Numbered from the stretch's first letter, positions 27,907-36,663 are shown. The stretch is 64,000 nucleotides of DNA from Micromonospora sp. Llam0 (GCF_003751085.1 NZ_RJJY01000002.1:1116001-1180000), one strand, 5' to 3'. A program made the numbers and translations. Notes: generated by a model not told the origin, from the sequence alone.

Positions 27907-28293
27907 CGCTGCGCGCCTCCTGCCGACCGGTCTGTCCTTAACGAAGGTTAACCAACCTCGGCACATCGGCGGCAGCCCGGCCGACCCAGAGCCGCAACCC
28001 CGATCCACCCTGACTGAACGCACGATAAGTATTGCTCAATGTAACCAGCAGTTACCAACGAGTGGCCCGATAAAAGGTTACGAAATCGGGCAATACACAA
28101 CGGACGGTCGCAGATCGTCAACAGTTTTTCGCGAGTCGGGTTGTGGCGGCCCTAGGGGTTGGCTACCGTGTCCACGGTTGTCCTCTGGCTCCGGCCAGAA
28201 CCAACCCGGCCAACGAGCGTTAATCCCAGGTTCCGCAACGAGGGTCCGGGGTGCTCGCACCGCCGCCGAACTACCCGCCGATGGAGGGTGTGC
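27907..28293. other. Regulatory region between B12-binding gene and M23 peptidase
   Basis: No gene seen. Relatively AT-rich from 28020 to 28140. It contains a well-formed promoter (28141-28169) for the rightward M23 gene. The inferred 118-nt leader includes a hairpin of TCTGGC/GCCAGA inside GGTTG/CAACC at about 28178-28210. A short AGGTT-AACC-AACCT motif lies near 27945, close to the B12-binding gene. Confidence 0.6.
28141..28169 (+). promoter_or_regulatory. Sigma70-like promoter for the first M23 peptidase
   Basis: TTGTGG (28141-28146) and TACCGT (28164-28169) are separated by 17 bp, a good housekeeping promoter for an actinomycete. The predicted start near 28176 leaves about 118 nt of leader before the GTG at 28294. 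Confidence 0.55.
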
Positions 28294-29058
28294 GTGCGCC
28301 AGCGCCTGTCGTCAGAGCCCGACCGATATCGGGGTCGTCGCCGCGTACCGACTCCACCCCGTAGCCGCTACGCGGCGGTCATGACCACCGCCGTCGTCGG
28401 TGCGGGTGTCGTCGCCCTCGGGGCCAGCGCGATGCCCGACGCCAAGACACTCAGCCCGTCGGCCCTGGCCGACCTGGAGAACAGCGTCGCGCTGAGCGAC
28501 CAGGCCCTGGAGATCGACGACCAGGCCCTCGACCTGGACAGCCAGATCAGCGAGCGAGCCGAGGACGCCGAGCGCGCCTCCCGGGACGCCGACCGGACGC
28601 CGGCCACCTCGATGACCCAGGCCGCTCCGGACGTCTGGATGCTGCCGCTGCGCGGCTACACCTTCACCTCCCCGTACGGCATGCGCTGGGGGAAGCTGCA
28701 CGCCGGCGTCGACCTGGCCGCCGCCGAGGGCACCCCGTTCCACTCGATCCACGCCGGCACGGTCACCCTCGCCGGCTGGAACGGCGGCTACGGCTACTGC
28801 GTGATCGTCAAGCACGACGACGGGACCGAGGCCGTCTACGGCCACGCGTCCCGGTTGCGGGTCACCGCCGGTCAGCGGGTGGAAGCCGGTGACCTGCTCG
28901 GCGACGTCGGCAACACCGGCCACTCCTACGGTGCCCACCTGCACCTCGAAGTACACGTGGACTCGGAGCCGCAGGACCCGATCACCTGGCTGCGGGGCAA
29001 GGGAGTGGACCTCAAACTGCAGGTCGAGGCGATCTACGGCGGTATTGTCGAGCCCTGA
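28294..29058 (+). CDS. M23 family metallopeptidase (LytM-type), secreted or membrane-anchored
   Basis: The product has about 254 residues. The GTG at 28294 has GGAGGG 5 nt upstream. A basic N-terminus and one hydrophobic segment (about 28-47) act as signal or anchor. A Leu/Ala/Asp-rich helical region follows (about 52-105), likely a coiled coil. The catalytic domain begins with FTSPYGMRWGKLHAGVDLAA, which supplies the first His and Asp; HLHLEVH supplies the second zinc pair. It probably cleaves peptidoglycan cross-links. A strong terminator follows. Confidence 0.92.
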   Translation: MRQRLSSEPDRYRGRRRVPTPPRSRYAAVMTTAVVGAGVVALGASAMPDAKTLSPSALADLENSVALSDQALEIDDQALDLDSQISERAEDAERASRDADRTPATSMTQAAPDVWMLPLRGYTFTSPYGMRWGKLHAGVDLAAAEGTPFHSIHAGTVTLAGWNGGYGYCVIVKHDDGTEAVYGHASRLRVTAGQRVEAGDLLGDVGNTGHSYGAHLHLEVHVDSEPQDPITWLRGKGVDLKLQVEAIYGGIVEP

Positions 29059-29074
29059 CACTAAGTGACTAACC

Positions 29075-29110
29075 AAAACCGCTCAGACCGTACGGTCTGA
29101 GCGGTTTTTT
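29075..29110 (+). terminator. Rho-independent terminator after the first M23 gene
   Basis: A perfect palindrome (29075-29108) ends in a run of six T. It is the only classical U-tract terminator in the window and starts 17 bp after the M23 stop. Confidence 0.92.
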
Positions 29111-29343
29111 GTGCAGTCCGGTCGCCTCCAGCAGCGAGAATATGTCCTACGTCACATTGGATCTTGTGACCCGCACCACTATCGGCCCGGCCAGCAAATC
29201 CCCCATCTGACCACGGAGAGTCACGAAAGTCCGGCCTCCGGGCGGTGCGCGTCGGCTTCTCCGGCTACCCGGTACCCACCCTCTGTGCCTGGCACACCAC
29301 CATTTCCGGGTCCGTGCCCCCCTTAACCACGGAGGTCACCCCC

Positions 29344-30312
29344 GTGTCGCACCCTGAGCCCACGGAGCGCAGCGAGCCCACGGAGGGCAGCGAGCCCTCG
29401 ACCCGACGTCGGTCACCAGGGCTGCACCGGCTGGTTCCGCCCGGCAGGCACGCCCAGGTGGCGGAGTTCAGCCGCCGGACCCGTACCGCCGCCCTCACTG
29501 TGCTGGCCGTCGCAGCCCTCGGGATCGGCGGCGCAGCCACCGCACTCAACTCCGCCCCCGACCCCACCGCGACCGACCCGGCGACCACCTCGGCTCTCGC
29601 CGACCGGGCCGACGCGGCGGGACGCGCCGACCGGAGCACCCGTCAGCCGACAGCCACCCCGGACAGCGGCGGGGACGAGACCGGCTTCGGCCCGGCGCCC
29701 ACCGACAGCAGCACCAGCCGCGCCGAGCAGACCGGTCAACCGGCGGACCCGACCGCAGCAGCCGACGACGCCGCGCCGGCCGGGACCGACGACGAGACCG
29801 CGAGGTCGGCCGACGACGCCGCGAGGCAGACCGACGACGGCGGCAGCGACGACGGTGACTCGGCGGCCACGACCACGGCGGCGGCGCAGCCGAGTACAGC
29901 GGCCAGCACGGCCGACTGGGTCACCCCGATGCCCGGCGCCCAGATCACCTCCTGCTACGGCCAGCGCTGGGGCGTGCTGCACGCCGGAATCGACCTGGCC
30001 CTGCCGGCCGGCACCCCGGTGCTCGCCGCCGGCGCCGGGACGGTGCAGGTCGCCGGCTGGGCGTACACCGGCTACGGCATCTCGGTAGTGATCGACCACG
30101 GCGGCGGTGTGCTCACCCACTACGCGCACCTCTCCGCGACCAGCGTCTCGGTCGGCGACCGGGTGGCCCCCGGGGACACCATCGGTGCGGAGGGCTCCAC
30201 CGGCGACTCCACCGGCCCGCACCTGCACTTCGAGGTGCACGTCGGCGGGCTGTGGAGCCAGGTGGACCCGGCCCCGTCGATGCGCGAACGCGGCGTCGAC
30301 CTGGGCTGCTGA
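29344..30312 (+). CDS. M23 family metallopeptidase with long disordered linker
   Basis: The product has about 322 residues. The GTG at 29344 has GGAGG 8 nt upstream. A cytosolic Glu/Ser/Arg-rich tail, one transmembrane helix (about 51-70) and a Thr/Ala/Asp/Ser-rich linker (about 75-195) lead to the LytM domain. That domain has ITSCYGQRWGVLHAGIDLAL and HLHFEVH, so all zinc ligands are present. It is probably membrane-anchored with the peptidase held out at the cell wall. A separate terminator divides it from the first M23 gene. Confidence 0.92.
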   Translation: MSHPEPTERSEPTEGSEPSTRRRSPGLHRLVPPGRHAQVAEFSRRTRTAALTVLAVAALGIGGAATALNSAPDPTATDPATTSALADRADAAGRADRSTRQPTATPDSGGDETGFGPAPTDSSTSRAEQTGQPADPTAAADDAAPAGTDDETARSADDAARQTDDGGSDDGDSAATTTAAAQPSTAASTADWVTPMPGAQITSCYGQRWGVLHAGIDLALPAGTPVLAAGAGTVQVAGWAYTGYGISVVIDHGGGVLTHYAHLSATSVSVGDRVAPGDTIGAEGSTGDSTGPHLHFEVHVGGLWSQVDPAPSMRERGVDLGC

Positions 30313-30337
30313 CCGCTGCGGCACGCGCCGCGGTCAG
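30309..30337. terminator. Short hairpin between convergent M23 and helicase genes
   Basis: An 8-bp stem (CTGACCGC/GCGGTCAG, 30309-30316 with 30330-30337) overlaps both stop codons. A modest candidate for a shared terminator. Confidence 0.45.
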
Positions 30338-32763
30338 ATCTTCTCGATCGGCGCGTGCCGCAGCACCAGCCACATCCTCTGGTCGCCGAAGTCGACCTGC
30401 GCCCTGGCGCCTGGCCCGTGCCCCTCCACCGCCAGCACCCGGCCCAGCCCGTACCGCTGGTGGTTGACCCGCTCCCCCACCGTCAGCTTGGGCGCGGTGG
30501 GCAGCTCACTGGCGGTGCTCAGCCGGCTCGGGTCCACCCCGAGCCGCTGGGCGAGGCGGGCGGCTTTCGGCGTACCGCCGGCGAAGCCGCCACCCCGGGC
30601 AACCGGTGACCGGTCCGCGGCGGCCGACCGGCCACCGACCCCGCCCCCGGTGCCCGACCAGGAGGTGTACGCCGCCTCGGTCCGCTCCCAGCGGACCAGC
30701 TCGGCCGGCAACTCGGAGAGGAACCGTGACGGCGGGTTGTACGCCGGCTGCCCCCACGCGGCCCGGGTCACCGACCGGGACAGGAACAGGCGTTGCCGGG
30801 CCCGGGTGATCCCGACGTACGCCAGCCGCCGCTCCTCCTCCAGCTCCCCGGTGTCGCCGAGAGCCCGCAGGTGCGGGAAGACGCCGTCCTCCAGGCCGGT
30901 CAGGAAGACCACCGGGAACTCCAGGCCCTTGGCGGTGTGCAGGGTCATCAGGGTGACCACGCCCTGGTGGTCCGGGTCGTCGTCGGGCACCTGGTCGGCG
31001 TCGGCGACCAGCGCGACCTGCTCCAGGAAGCCGGCGACGGTCGCCGGCTCGTCGGACGCCTCGACCCGCTCGGTGTACTCGCGGGCCACGCTGACCAGCT
31101 CCTGCAGGTTCTCCACCCGGCCGGCGTCCTGCGGATCCAGGCTCTCCTCCAGCTCGGTGAGGTAACCCGAGCGCAGCAGCACCGACTCCAGTGCCTCCTC
31201 GGGTGTGGTGGTGGCCAGCTGCTCCCGCACCCCGTCGAGCAGCGCCACGAAGTCGGCGATCGCGTTCACCGCCCGGGTGGAGATCCCCGGTGCCTCGGCC
31301 GCCCGCCCCAGCGCGGCACCGAACGAGATCCGTTCGCGGGCGGCCAGCGCCTCGACGCACGCCTCGGCCCGGTCACCGATCCCCCGACGCGGCGTGTTGA
31401 GCACCCGCCGGATGCTCACCGTGTCGTCGGCGTTGACCACCGCCCGCAGGTAGGCCAGCGCGTCGCGGACCTCCTTACGCTCGTAGAAGCGCACCCCGCC
31501 GACCACCTTGTACGGCAGGCCGACCCGGATGAACACCTCCTCGAAGACCCGGGACTGCGCGTTGGTGCGGTAGAAGACCGCCATGTCGCCCGGCCGGGCC
31601 GCGCCGTCGTCGCACAACCGGTCGATCTGCCGGGCCGCCCAGTCCGCCTCGGCGTGCTCGGTGTCGGCGACATAGCCGACGATCGGCTCGCCGTCGCCCT
31701 GGTCGCTCCACAGCCGCTTCGGCTTGCGACCGGCGTTGTTGGTGATCACCGCGTTGGCGGCGGTCAGGATCGTCTGGGTGGAGCGGTAGTTCTGCTCCAG
31801 CAGGATCGTCTTCGCCTGGGCGAAGTCCCGCTCGAACTCCAGGATGTTGCGGATGGTGGCGCCCCGGAACGCGTAGATCGACTGGTCCGCGTCGCCGACC
31901 ACGCAGAGCTCCCCCGGCGGTACGTCGTCCGAACCGTCCCCCACCAGCTCCTTGACCAGCTGATACTGCGCGTGGTTGGTGTCCTGGTACTCGTCGACCA
32001 GCACGTGCCGGAACCGCCGCCGGTAGCTGCCGGCCACGTGCGGGTGGGCCTGCAGCAGGTGCACCGTCGTCATGATCAGGTCGTCGAAGTCGAGCGCGTG
32101 CGCCTCACGCAGCCGACGCTGGTAGAGCGTGTACGCCTCGGCCAGGGCCCGCTCGTTGGGGCCGGCCGCCCGGTCGGTGAACGTCTCCGGGTCGACCAGC
32201 TCGTTCTTCAGGTTCGACACCTGGGTGGCCAGCCCCCGGGCCGGGTAGCGCTTCGGGTCCAGGTCGAGCTCCCGGGCGACCAGCTGCATCAGCCGCCGTG
32301 AGTCGTCCGCGTCGTAGATGGAGAACGTCGACTTCAGCCCGGCGTGCTCGTGCTCGGCCCGCAGGATCCGCACACAGGCGGAGTGGAACGTGGAGACCCA
32401 CATCATCCGGGCGCGCGGCCCGACCAGGTTGCCGACCCGCTCCTTCAGCTCACCGGCCGCCTTGTTGGTGAAGGTGATCGCCAGGACCTCACCGGGGTGG
32501 GTCTGCCGGGCCGCGAGCAGGTACGCGATCCGGTGGGTGAGCACCTTGGTCTTGCCGGAACCGGCGCCGGCCACGATCAGCAGCGGGCCACCGGCGTGGG
32601 TGACCGCCTCCCGTTGCGGGCCGTTGAGCCCGGTCAGCAGCGCGGCACCGGCCAGATTGGGCTCAGCCGGCCCCCGGCCGGCCACACGGGGCTCAGCCGG
32701 CGGACCGCCCCGGTCCGTGGCTGGTGCGGATGGGGCCGCTGGGGTTTCGAAGAGTGGATGCAT
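30334..32763 (-). CDS. pcrA: PcrA/UvrD-type ATP-dependent DNA helicase
   Basis: A superfamily 1A 3'-5' helicase of 809 residues. Motif I is AGAGSGKTKVLTHR (about 75), Ia is ITFTNKAAGELKERV, II is VDEYQDTNHAQY, III is GDADQSIYAFRGA, IV is LEQNYRST, and V/VI include LHTAKGLEFPVVFLTG and YVGITRARQRLFL. The C-terminal tail ends in the Tudor-like RNA-polymerase-binding part (VGERVNHQRYGLGRV) typical of PcrA. The ATG at 32763 (MHPLFETP) is the usual family start. Roles: nucleotide excision repair and clearing of transcription blocks. Confidence 0.97.
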   Translation of the reverse strand: MHPLFETPAAPSAPATDRGGPPAEPRVAGRGPAEPNLAGAALLTGLNGPQREAVTHAGGPLLIVAGAGSGKTKVLTHRIAYLLAARQTHPGEVLAITFTNKAAGELKERVGNLVGPRARMMWVSTFHSACVRILRAEHEHAGLKSTFSIYDADDSRRLMQLVARELDLDPKRYPARGLATQVSNLKNELVDPETFTDRAAGPNERALAEAYTLYQRRLREAHALDFDDLIMTTVHLLQAHPHVAGSYRRRFRHVLVDEYQDTNHAQYQLVKELVGDGSDDVPPGELCVVGDADQSIYAFRGATIRNILEFERDFAQAKTILLEQNYRSTQTILTAANAVITNNAGRKPKRLWSDQGDGEPIVGYVADTEHAEADWAARQIDRLCDDGAARPGDMAVFYRTNAQSRVFEEVFIRVGLPYKVVGGVRFYERKEVRDALAYLRAVVNADDTVSIRRVLNTPRRGIGDRAEACVEALAARERISFGAALGRAAEAPGISTRAVNAIADFVALLDGVREQLATTTPEEALESVLLRSGYLTELEESLDPQDAGRVENLQELVSVAREYTERVEASDEPATVAGFLEQVALVADADQVPDDDPDHQGVVTLMTLHTAKGLEFPVVFLTGLEDGVFPHLRALGDTGELEEERRLAYVGITRARQRLFLSRSVTRAAWGQPAYNPPSRFLSELPAELVRWERTEAAYTSWSGTGGGVGGRSAAADRSPVARGGGFAGGTPKAARLAQRLGVDPSRLSTASELPTAPKLTVGERVNHQRYGLGRVLAVEGHGPGARAQVDFGDQRMWLVLRHAPIEKI

Positions 32764-32894
32764 CGCACGGCCGAGTCTATGCCGCACGACCGACAACTCC
32801 GCGCCGCCGGGCCCCGCCGGGGCGTCTTCGGGTCACCCGGCCCAGGGTCGCCACCAGCACACCCTGGGCACCTTCCCAGAGGATGGCGGAATTC

Positions 32895-32924
32895 TTGCGC
32901 TGACGTTGCCAGCCTGGGCATACT
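32895..32924 (+). promoter_or_regulatory. Promoter of the chorismate mutase leader
   Basis: TTGCGC (32895-32900) and CATACT (32919-32924) are 18 bp apart. The expected transcription start, 6-7 nt downstream, falls on the GTG of the leader peptide, implying a leaderless message. Confidence 0.55.
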
Positions 32925-32930
32925 CGTAGC

Positions 32931-32999
32931 GTGATCCGCCAGGCACGATTTTTCTTTAGCTACGGTTCCGGGAGTCCGGCTGCCGTAGGTCGCGCCTGA
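32931..32999 (+). CDS. Putative Phe/Tyr leader peptide upstream of chorismate mutase
   Basis: A 22-residue frame starts at GTG 32931 and stops at 32997-32999. It carries three consecutive Phe codons, a Ser and a Tyr codon (FFFSY at residues 7-11), followed by Gly/Ala-rich residues. Such a run, just upstream of an aromatic-pathway gene and ahead of a strong stem-loop, is the classical signature of ribosome-mediated attenuation. There is no Shine-Dalgarno site, but the promoter places transcription start at the GTG, and actinomycetes translate leaderless mRNAs well. The frame is too short for automatic gene callers. Confidence 0.65.
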   Translation: MIRQARFFFSYGSGSPAAVGRA

Positions 33000-33048
33000 T
33001 CATCAGACCTACAAGTGCCCCGGGCTCTCGCGAGAGCCCGGGGCACTT
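32960..33048 (+). promoter_or_regulatory. Candidate transcription attenuator (alternative hairpins and terminator)
   Basis: Three pairings can be drawn. Hairpin A is 32960-32988 (CTACGG/CCGTAG with an inner CCGG/CCGG stem), right after the FFFSY codons. Hairpin B is 32985-32991 with 33006-33012 (GTAGGTC/GACCTAC), mutually exclusive with A. The third is a perfect 36-bp palindrome at 33013-33048 that forms an 18-bp terminator-like stem without a U-tract. A ribosome stalled on the Phe/Tyr codons would block A and favour B. How B affects the last stem is not obvious from base pairing alone. Confidence 0.55.
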
Positions 33049-33099
33049 CGCGTTCCGGGTTCCGCGTCCACCGGGGCCGGACAATCCAGGAGGCAGGAC

Positions 33100-33486
33100 A
33101 TGGGGACCAACGCCGTTGCGCACACCGCCGACGACAGCGCGACGCCACCGGCCGGCACCGCCGAGGAGGCGAGCCAACCGGGCGCGACCGGCTCGGCAGG
33201 GCGATCCGACGGTCGGCACCAGACCGGAACGGACGCGCCGGAGGCGGCCGACCGCATCCTGGCCATCCGGAACAGGATCAACGAGATCGACGACGCGCTG
33301 ATCGCGCTCTGGCAGGAACGGGCCGAGTTGTCGAGGCAGGTGGGCGCGGTCCGGATCGCCTCGGGCGGCACCCGGCTGGTGCTCTCCCGGGAGCGCGAGA
33401 TCGTCGACCGCTACCGGTCGGAGCTGGGTGCCGACGGCACCCAGCTGGCGCTGCTGGTGCTGCGGGCCGGCCGCGGCCCGCTGTGA
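33100..33486 (+). CDS. Chorismate mutase (AroQ type)
   Basis: The enzyme converts chorismate to prephenate, the branch point to Phe and Tyr. It has 128 residues. The first 45 are a disordered Thr/Ala/Gly-rich tail. The AroQ helical fold follows, with IRNRINEIDDALIALWQER and SREREIVDRYRSELG supplying the expected Arg/Lys/Glu side chains of the active site. AGGAGG lies 6 nt before the ATG. Expression is probably attenuated by aromatic amino-acid supply through the leader upstream. Confidence 0.88.
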   Translation: MGTNAVAHTADDSATPPAGTAEEASQPGATGSAGRSDGRHQTGTDAPEAADRILAIRNRINEIDDALIALWQERAELSRQVGAVRIASGGTRLVLSREREIVDRYRSELGADGTQLALLVLRAGRGPL

Positions 33487-33512
33487 GCACCCGCCGGCGC
33501 TCACCGCAGCCC

Positions 33513-33538
33513 GCCGGCCGGGGCCATCGAGGGCCGGC
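33513..33538. terminator. Stem-loop between chorismate mutase and the peptide importer operon
   Basis: GCCGGCC/GGCCGGC (33513-33519 with 33532-33538) encloses a 12-nt loop between two convergent genes. A weaker GTGAGC/GCTCAC pair overlaps the chorismate mutase stop. Confidence 0.45.
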
Positions 33539-33604
33539 CGGCCGACCGGCCCGCTCTGCCACGCGTTCGACGTGACGCGAGGCGACGAGCGGGCCGGGCC
33601 GGGA

Positions 33605-34615
33605 CTACTCGGAGACGTGCACCACGTCACGCACCTCGGCGAAGTGGCAGGCGCTGGGGTGCGCCGACGTCGCCCGTACCGTCAGGGTCGGTTCCTCGGC
33701 GGCGCAGATGTCCTGCGCCTTCCAGCAGCGGGTCCGGAACCGGCAGCCGGACGGCGGGTCGGCCGGTGACGGCACGTCGCCCTCCAGCACGATCTGGTCC
33801 CGCAGGCCGCGTACCGTCGGGTCGGGCAGCGGGACCGCGGAGAGCAACGCCTGGGTGTACGGGTGGGTCGGCTGCTCGTAGATCTCCTCCTCGGTGCCGA
33901 TCTCCGCGATCTTGCCGAGATACATCACGCCGACCCGGTGCGCGATGTGCCGCACCACCGACAGGTCGTGGGCGATGAAGATGTACGACAGCCCCAGCTC
34001 CTTCTGCAGCTGCTCCAGCAGGTTGATCACCTGAGCCTGGATCGACACGTCCAGCGCGGAGACCGGCTCGTCGCAGAGGATGATCTCCGGACGCAACGCC
34101 AGCGCCCGGGCGATGCCGATCCGCTGCCGCTGCCCGCCGGAGAACTGGTGCGGGTAGCGGTTGATGTGGTCCGGGTTGAGGCCGACCAGCTCCAGCAGCT
34201 CCTGGACGCGGCGGCCACGGTCGCTCTTCGGCGCCACGTCCGGGTGGATCTCGAACGGTTCGCCGATCAGGTCACCGACCGTCATCCGCGGGTTCAGCGA
34301 GGTGTATGGATCCTGCATCACCAGCTGGATGTTGCGCCGGGCCCGGCGCATCTCGGCGCCGCTGCGGCCGGCGATGTCCGCACCGTGCACCATGATCGAG
34401 CCGGACGACGGGGTCTCCAACCCGACCAGCAGCTTGGCCAGGGTGGACTTGCCGCACCCGGACTCGCCGACAATGCCGAGCGTCTCGCCCCGGTGCAGCT
34501 GGAGGTTGATCCCGTCCACCGCGCGGACCGCGCCGATCTGCCTCTTGAACAGGATGCCCTGGGTCAGCGGGAAGTGCTTGACCAGGTCCTTGGTCTCCAG
34601 GACAACGTCACTCAT
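33605..34615 (-). CDS. Oligopeptide/dipeptide ABC importer ATP-binding protein (DppF/OppF-like)
   Basis: The protein has 336 residues. Walker A is GESGCGKST, signature SGGQRQRIGIARAL, Walker B ILCDEPVSALD. The C-terminal oligo_HPY extension with Cys-rich GCRFRTRCWKAQDIC typifies Dpp/Opp ATPases, which may bind an Fe-S cluster. The ATG at 34615 overlaps the previous gene's stop by 8 nt. It is the fifth and last gene of the importer operon. Confidence 0.94.
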   Translation of the reverse strand: MSDVVLETKDLVKHFPLTQGILFKRQIGAVRAVDGINLQLHRGETLGIVGESGCGKSTLAKLLVGLETPSSGSIMVHGADIAGRSGAEMRRARRNIQLVMQDPYTSLNPRMTVGDLIGEPFEIHPDVAPKSDRGRRVQELLELVGLNPDHINRYPHQFSGGQRQRIGIARALALRPEIILCDEPVSALDVSIQAQVINLLEQLQKELGLSYIFIAHDLSVVRHIAHRVGVMYLGKIAEIGTEEEIYEQPTHPYTQALLSAVPLPDPTVRGLRDQIVLEGDVPSPADPPSGCRFRTRCWKAQDICAAEEPTLTVRATSAHPSACHFAEVRDVVHVSE

Positions 34616-35651
34616 CGCCCTTGACCTCCTTCCAGAAGTGGCAGGCGGAGGTCCGGCTCGGGGCCAGCGCGAACCGGGGCGGCTCCGGGTCGGCCCGGCA
34701 GACATCCTGCGCGTACCGGCAGCGCGGGTTGAACGAGCAGCCGGCCGGGATGTTCGTCAACGCGGGCGGCAGGCCCTTGATGACGTTCAGCTCCTGGCCC
34801 TTGAGGTCGATCCGGGGGATCGATTCCAGCAGCGCCTTGGTGTACGGGTGGGCCGGCGAGGCGTAGATGTCCCGCACCGGAGCCTCCTCGACGACCCGAC
34901 CGGCGTACATCACCGAGATCCGGTCGGCGACGTCGGCCACCACCCCCATGTCGTGGGTGATCAGCACCAGGCCCATGTTGCGTTCCCGCTGCAACTCCGC
35001 GAGCAGGGCCATCACCTGGGCCTGGACGGTGACGTCGAGTGCGGTGGTCGGCTCGTCGGCGATCAGCACCTCGGGGTCGAGAGCCAACGCCATCGCGATC
35101 ATCACCCGTTGGCGCATGCCGCCGGAGAACTGGTGCGGGAAGTCGCTGACCCGCTGTTTGGCGGCCGGGATCTTCACCAGGTCGAGCAGCTCGATCGCCC
35201 GCGCCTTTCCGTCGGCCCGGGACATCCCCCGGTGCTTGCGGAACAGCTCGGAGAGCTGGAAGCCGACGGTGAACACCGGGTTCAACGCCGACAGCGCGTC
35301 CTGGAAGATCATCGCGATCCGGTTGGCCCGGATCTTGCGCCGCTGCGACTCGGGCAGCTTGAGCAGGTCCACGCCCCGGTACTTGATCTCGCCGCCGGTG
35401 ACGAACCCGGGCGGCGAGTCGATGATGCCCATGATCGCCTGGGCGGTGACGCTCTTGCCGCAGCCGGACTCACCCAGGATGGCCAGGGTCTCGCCAGCCT
35501 GCAACGAGAAGCTCACCCCGTTGACCGCGCGGGCGATGCCGTTACGGGTGCGGAACTCGACCTGCAGGTCGCTGACCTCCAGCGGCGGTGCGCTGGCGTC
35601 GAGGCCGGGCAGCGCGTCGATGGTGGCGGTGATGTCTCTGTCTGTCGCCAT
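34608..35651 (-). CDS. Oligopeptide/dipeptide ABC importer ATP-binding protein (DppD/OppD-like)
   Basis: The protein has 347 residues. Walker A is GESGCGKSV, signature SGGMRQRVMIAMAL, Walker B VLIADEPTTALD. The C-terminal HPY region again has a Cys cluster (GCSFNPRCRYAQDVC). It pairs with the next ATPase as a heterodimer. It lies 8 bp after the permease gene and overlaps the following ATPase. Confidence 0.94.
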   Translation of the reverse strand: MATDRDITATIDALPGLDASAPPLEVSDLQVEFRTRNGIARAVNGVSFSLQAGETLAILGESGCGKSVTAQAIMGIIDSPPGFVTGGEIKYRGVDLLKLPESQRRKIRANRIAMIFQDALSALNPVFTVGFQLSELFRKHRGMSRADGKARAIELLDLVKIPAAKQRVSDFPHQFSGGMRQRVMIAMALALDPEVLIADEPTTALDVTVQAQVMALLAELQRERNMGLVLITHDMGVVADVADRISVMYAGRVVEEAPVRDIYASPAHPYTKALLESIPRIDLKGQELNVIKGLPPALTNIPAGCSFNPRCRYAQDVCRADPEPPRFALAPSRTSACHFWKEVKGDE

Positions 35652-35659
35652 GGCTCACC

Positions 35660-36592
35660 TCACCGCAGCTTCGGGTCGAGGGCGTCGCGCAGCGCGTCGC
35701 CCATGAGGATGAAGGAGAGCACCGTGCCGACCAGCAGCCCGCACGGGAAGAGCAGCAGCCACGGGTGGTCGAGGAAGTAGACCTGATGTTGGGAGATCAT
35801 GATCCCCCAGGACTCCTCCGGTGGCTGCAGACCGACACCGAGGTAGGTCAGCGTCGCCTCGGCGGAGACGAACGCGCCCAGGGTGATCGTCGCGTAGACG
35901 ACCATCGGGGCGATCGCGTTCGGCAGGATGTGCCGGAACATCAGTCGACCGTGCCCGGCCCCCATCGCCTTGGCCGCCTGCACGTAGTCCAGGCCCTTGG
36001 AGGACAGCACGCTGCCCCGCATGATCCGGGCGATGGTGGTCCAGCCGAGCACGACCAGGACGGCGGCCAGCGTCCAGACATTCTGCTGCTTGATCACCGT
36101 CAGGAAGACGATCGCGCCGAGCAGGAACGGCAACGAGAAGAAGATGTCGGTGATCCGCGAGATGATCGCGTCCACCCAGCCGCCGAAGTAGCCGGCGAGC
36201 AGCCCGGCGATGCCACCGAAAACGACAATGCCCAGCGTGGCGAAGATCGCGATCTGCAGCGACGGCCGGGCCCCGTGGATGGCGTGCGAGTAGTAGTCGC
36301 AGCCCAGGTTGTTGAACCCGAACGGGTGCTCCCAGCTGGGCCCGATCCGGGTCCGCTGGACGTCGCAGGCGCGCGGGTCCTGCCGGGTCCACAGGGTGGG
36401 GAAGGCGGCCATCGACGCGACCAGCAGCACGTAGATCGACGCGGCGATGAAGACCGGGTCACGCAGCAGTTGCCGCCGGGCGTCGGCCCACAGGCTGGCG
36501 TTGCGTTCGGTGGTGGCCGGGGCCGGTTCGGGTGGCGGTGGTGCCACCTCGGTGCCGCCGGCGGGGGCAGTGGGATGGGTCGGGTCACTCAT
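35660..36592 (-). CDS. Oligopeptide/dipeptide ABC importer permease (DppC/OppC-like)
   Basis: The protein has 310 residues. After a Pro-rich cytosolic N-terminus and the first helix comes the long periplasmic loop and LGCDYYSHAIHGARPSL, typical of DppC. The EAA-like loop is VQAAKAMGAGHGRLMFRHILPN. Five to six membrane helices. It pairs with the DppB-like permease upstream. Confidence 0.94.
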   Translation of the reverse strand: MSDPTHPTAPAGGTEVAPPPPEPAPATTERNASLWADARRQLLRDPVFIAASIYVLLVASMAAFPTLWTRQDPRACDVQRTRIGPSWEHPFGFNNLGCDYYSHAIHGARPSLQIAIFATLGIVVFGGIAGLLAGYFGGWVDAIISRITDIFFSLPFLLGAIVFLTVIKQQNVWTLAAVLVVLGWTTIARIMRGSVLSSKGLDYVQAAKAMGAGHGRLMFRHILPNAIAPMVVYATITLGAFVSAEATLTYLGVGLQPPEESWGIMISQHQVYFLDHPWLLLFPCGLLVGTVLSFILMGDALRDALDPKLR

Positions 36593-36663
36593 GGTGGCAC
36601 CTCGCTACGCTCGGTCCGCCGTGGATCAACACGGCACCGGGCCGGATGTTCGGTCCATTGCGA

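Noticed and set aside
28020..28293. c-di-AMP (ydaO) riboswitch before the first M23 gene
   Set aside because: The context fits, but the conserved GGUGAAUC and CCGUCAGCUAACC-like blocks could not be found. It is reported only as an unassigned structured leader.
33013..33048. 36-bp palindrome as a terminator of the helicase gene
   Set aside because: The helicase is transcribed leftward from 32763, so its transcript never reaches this site. The only upstream plus-strand unit is the leader peptide, favouring an attenuator.
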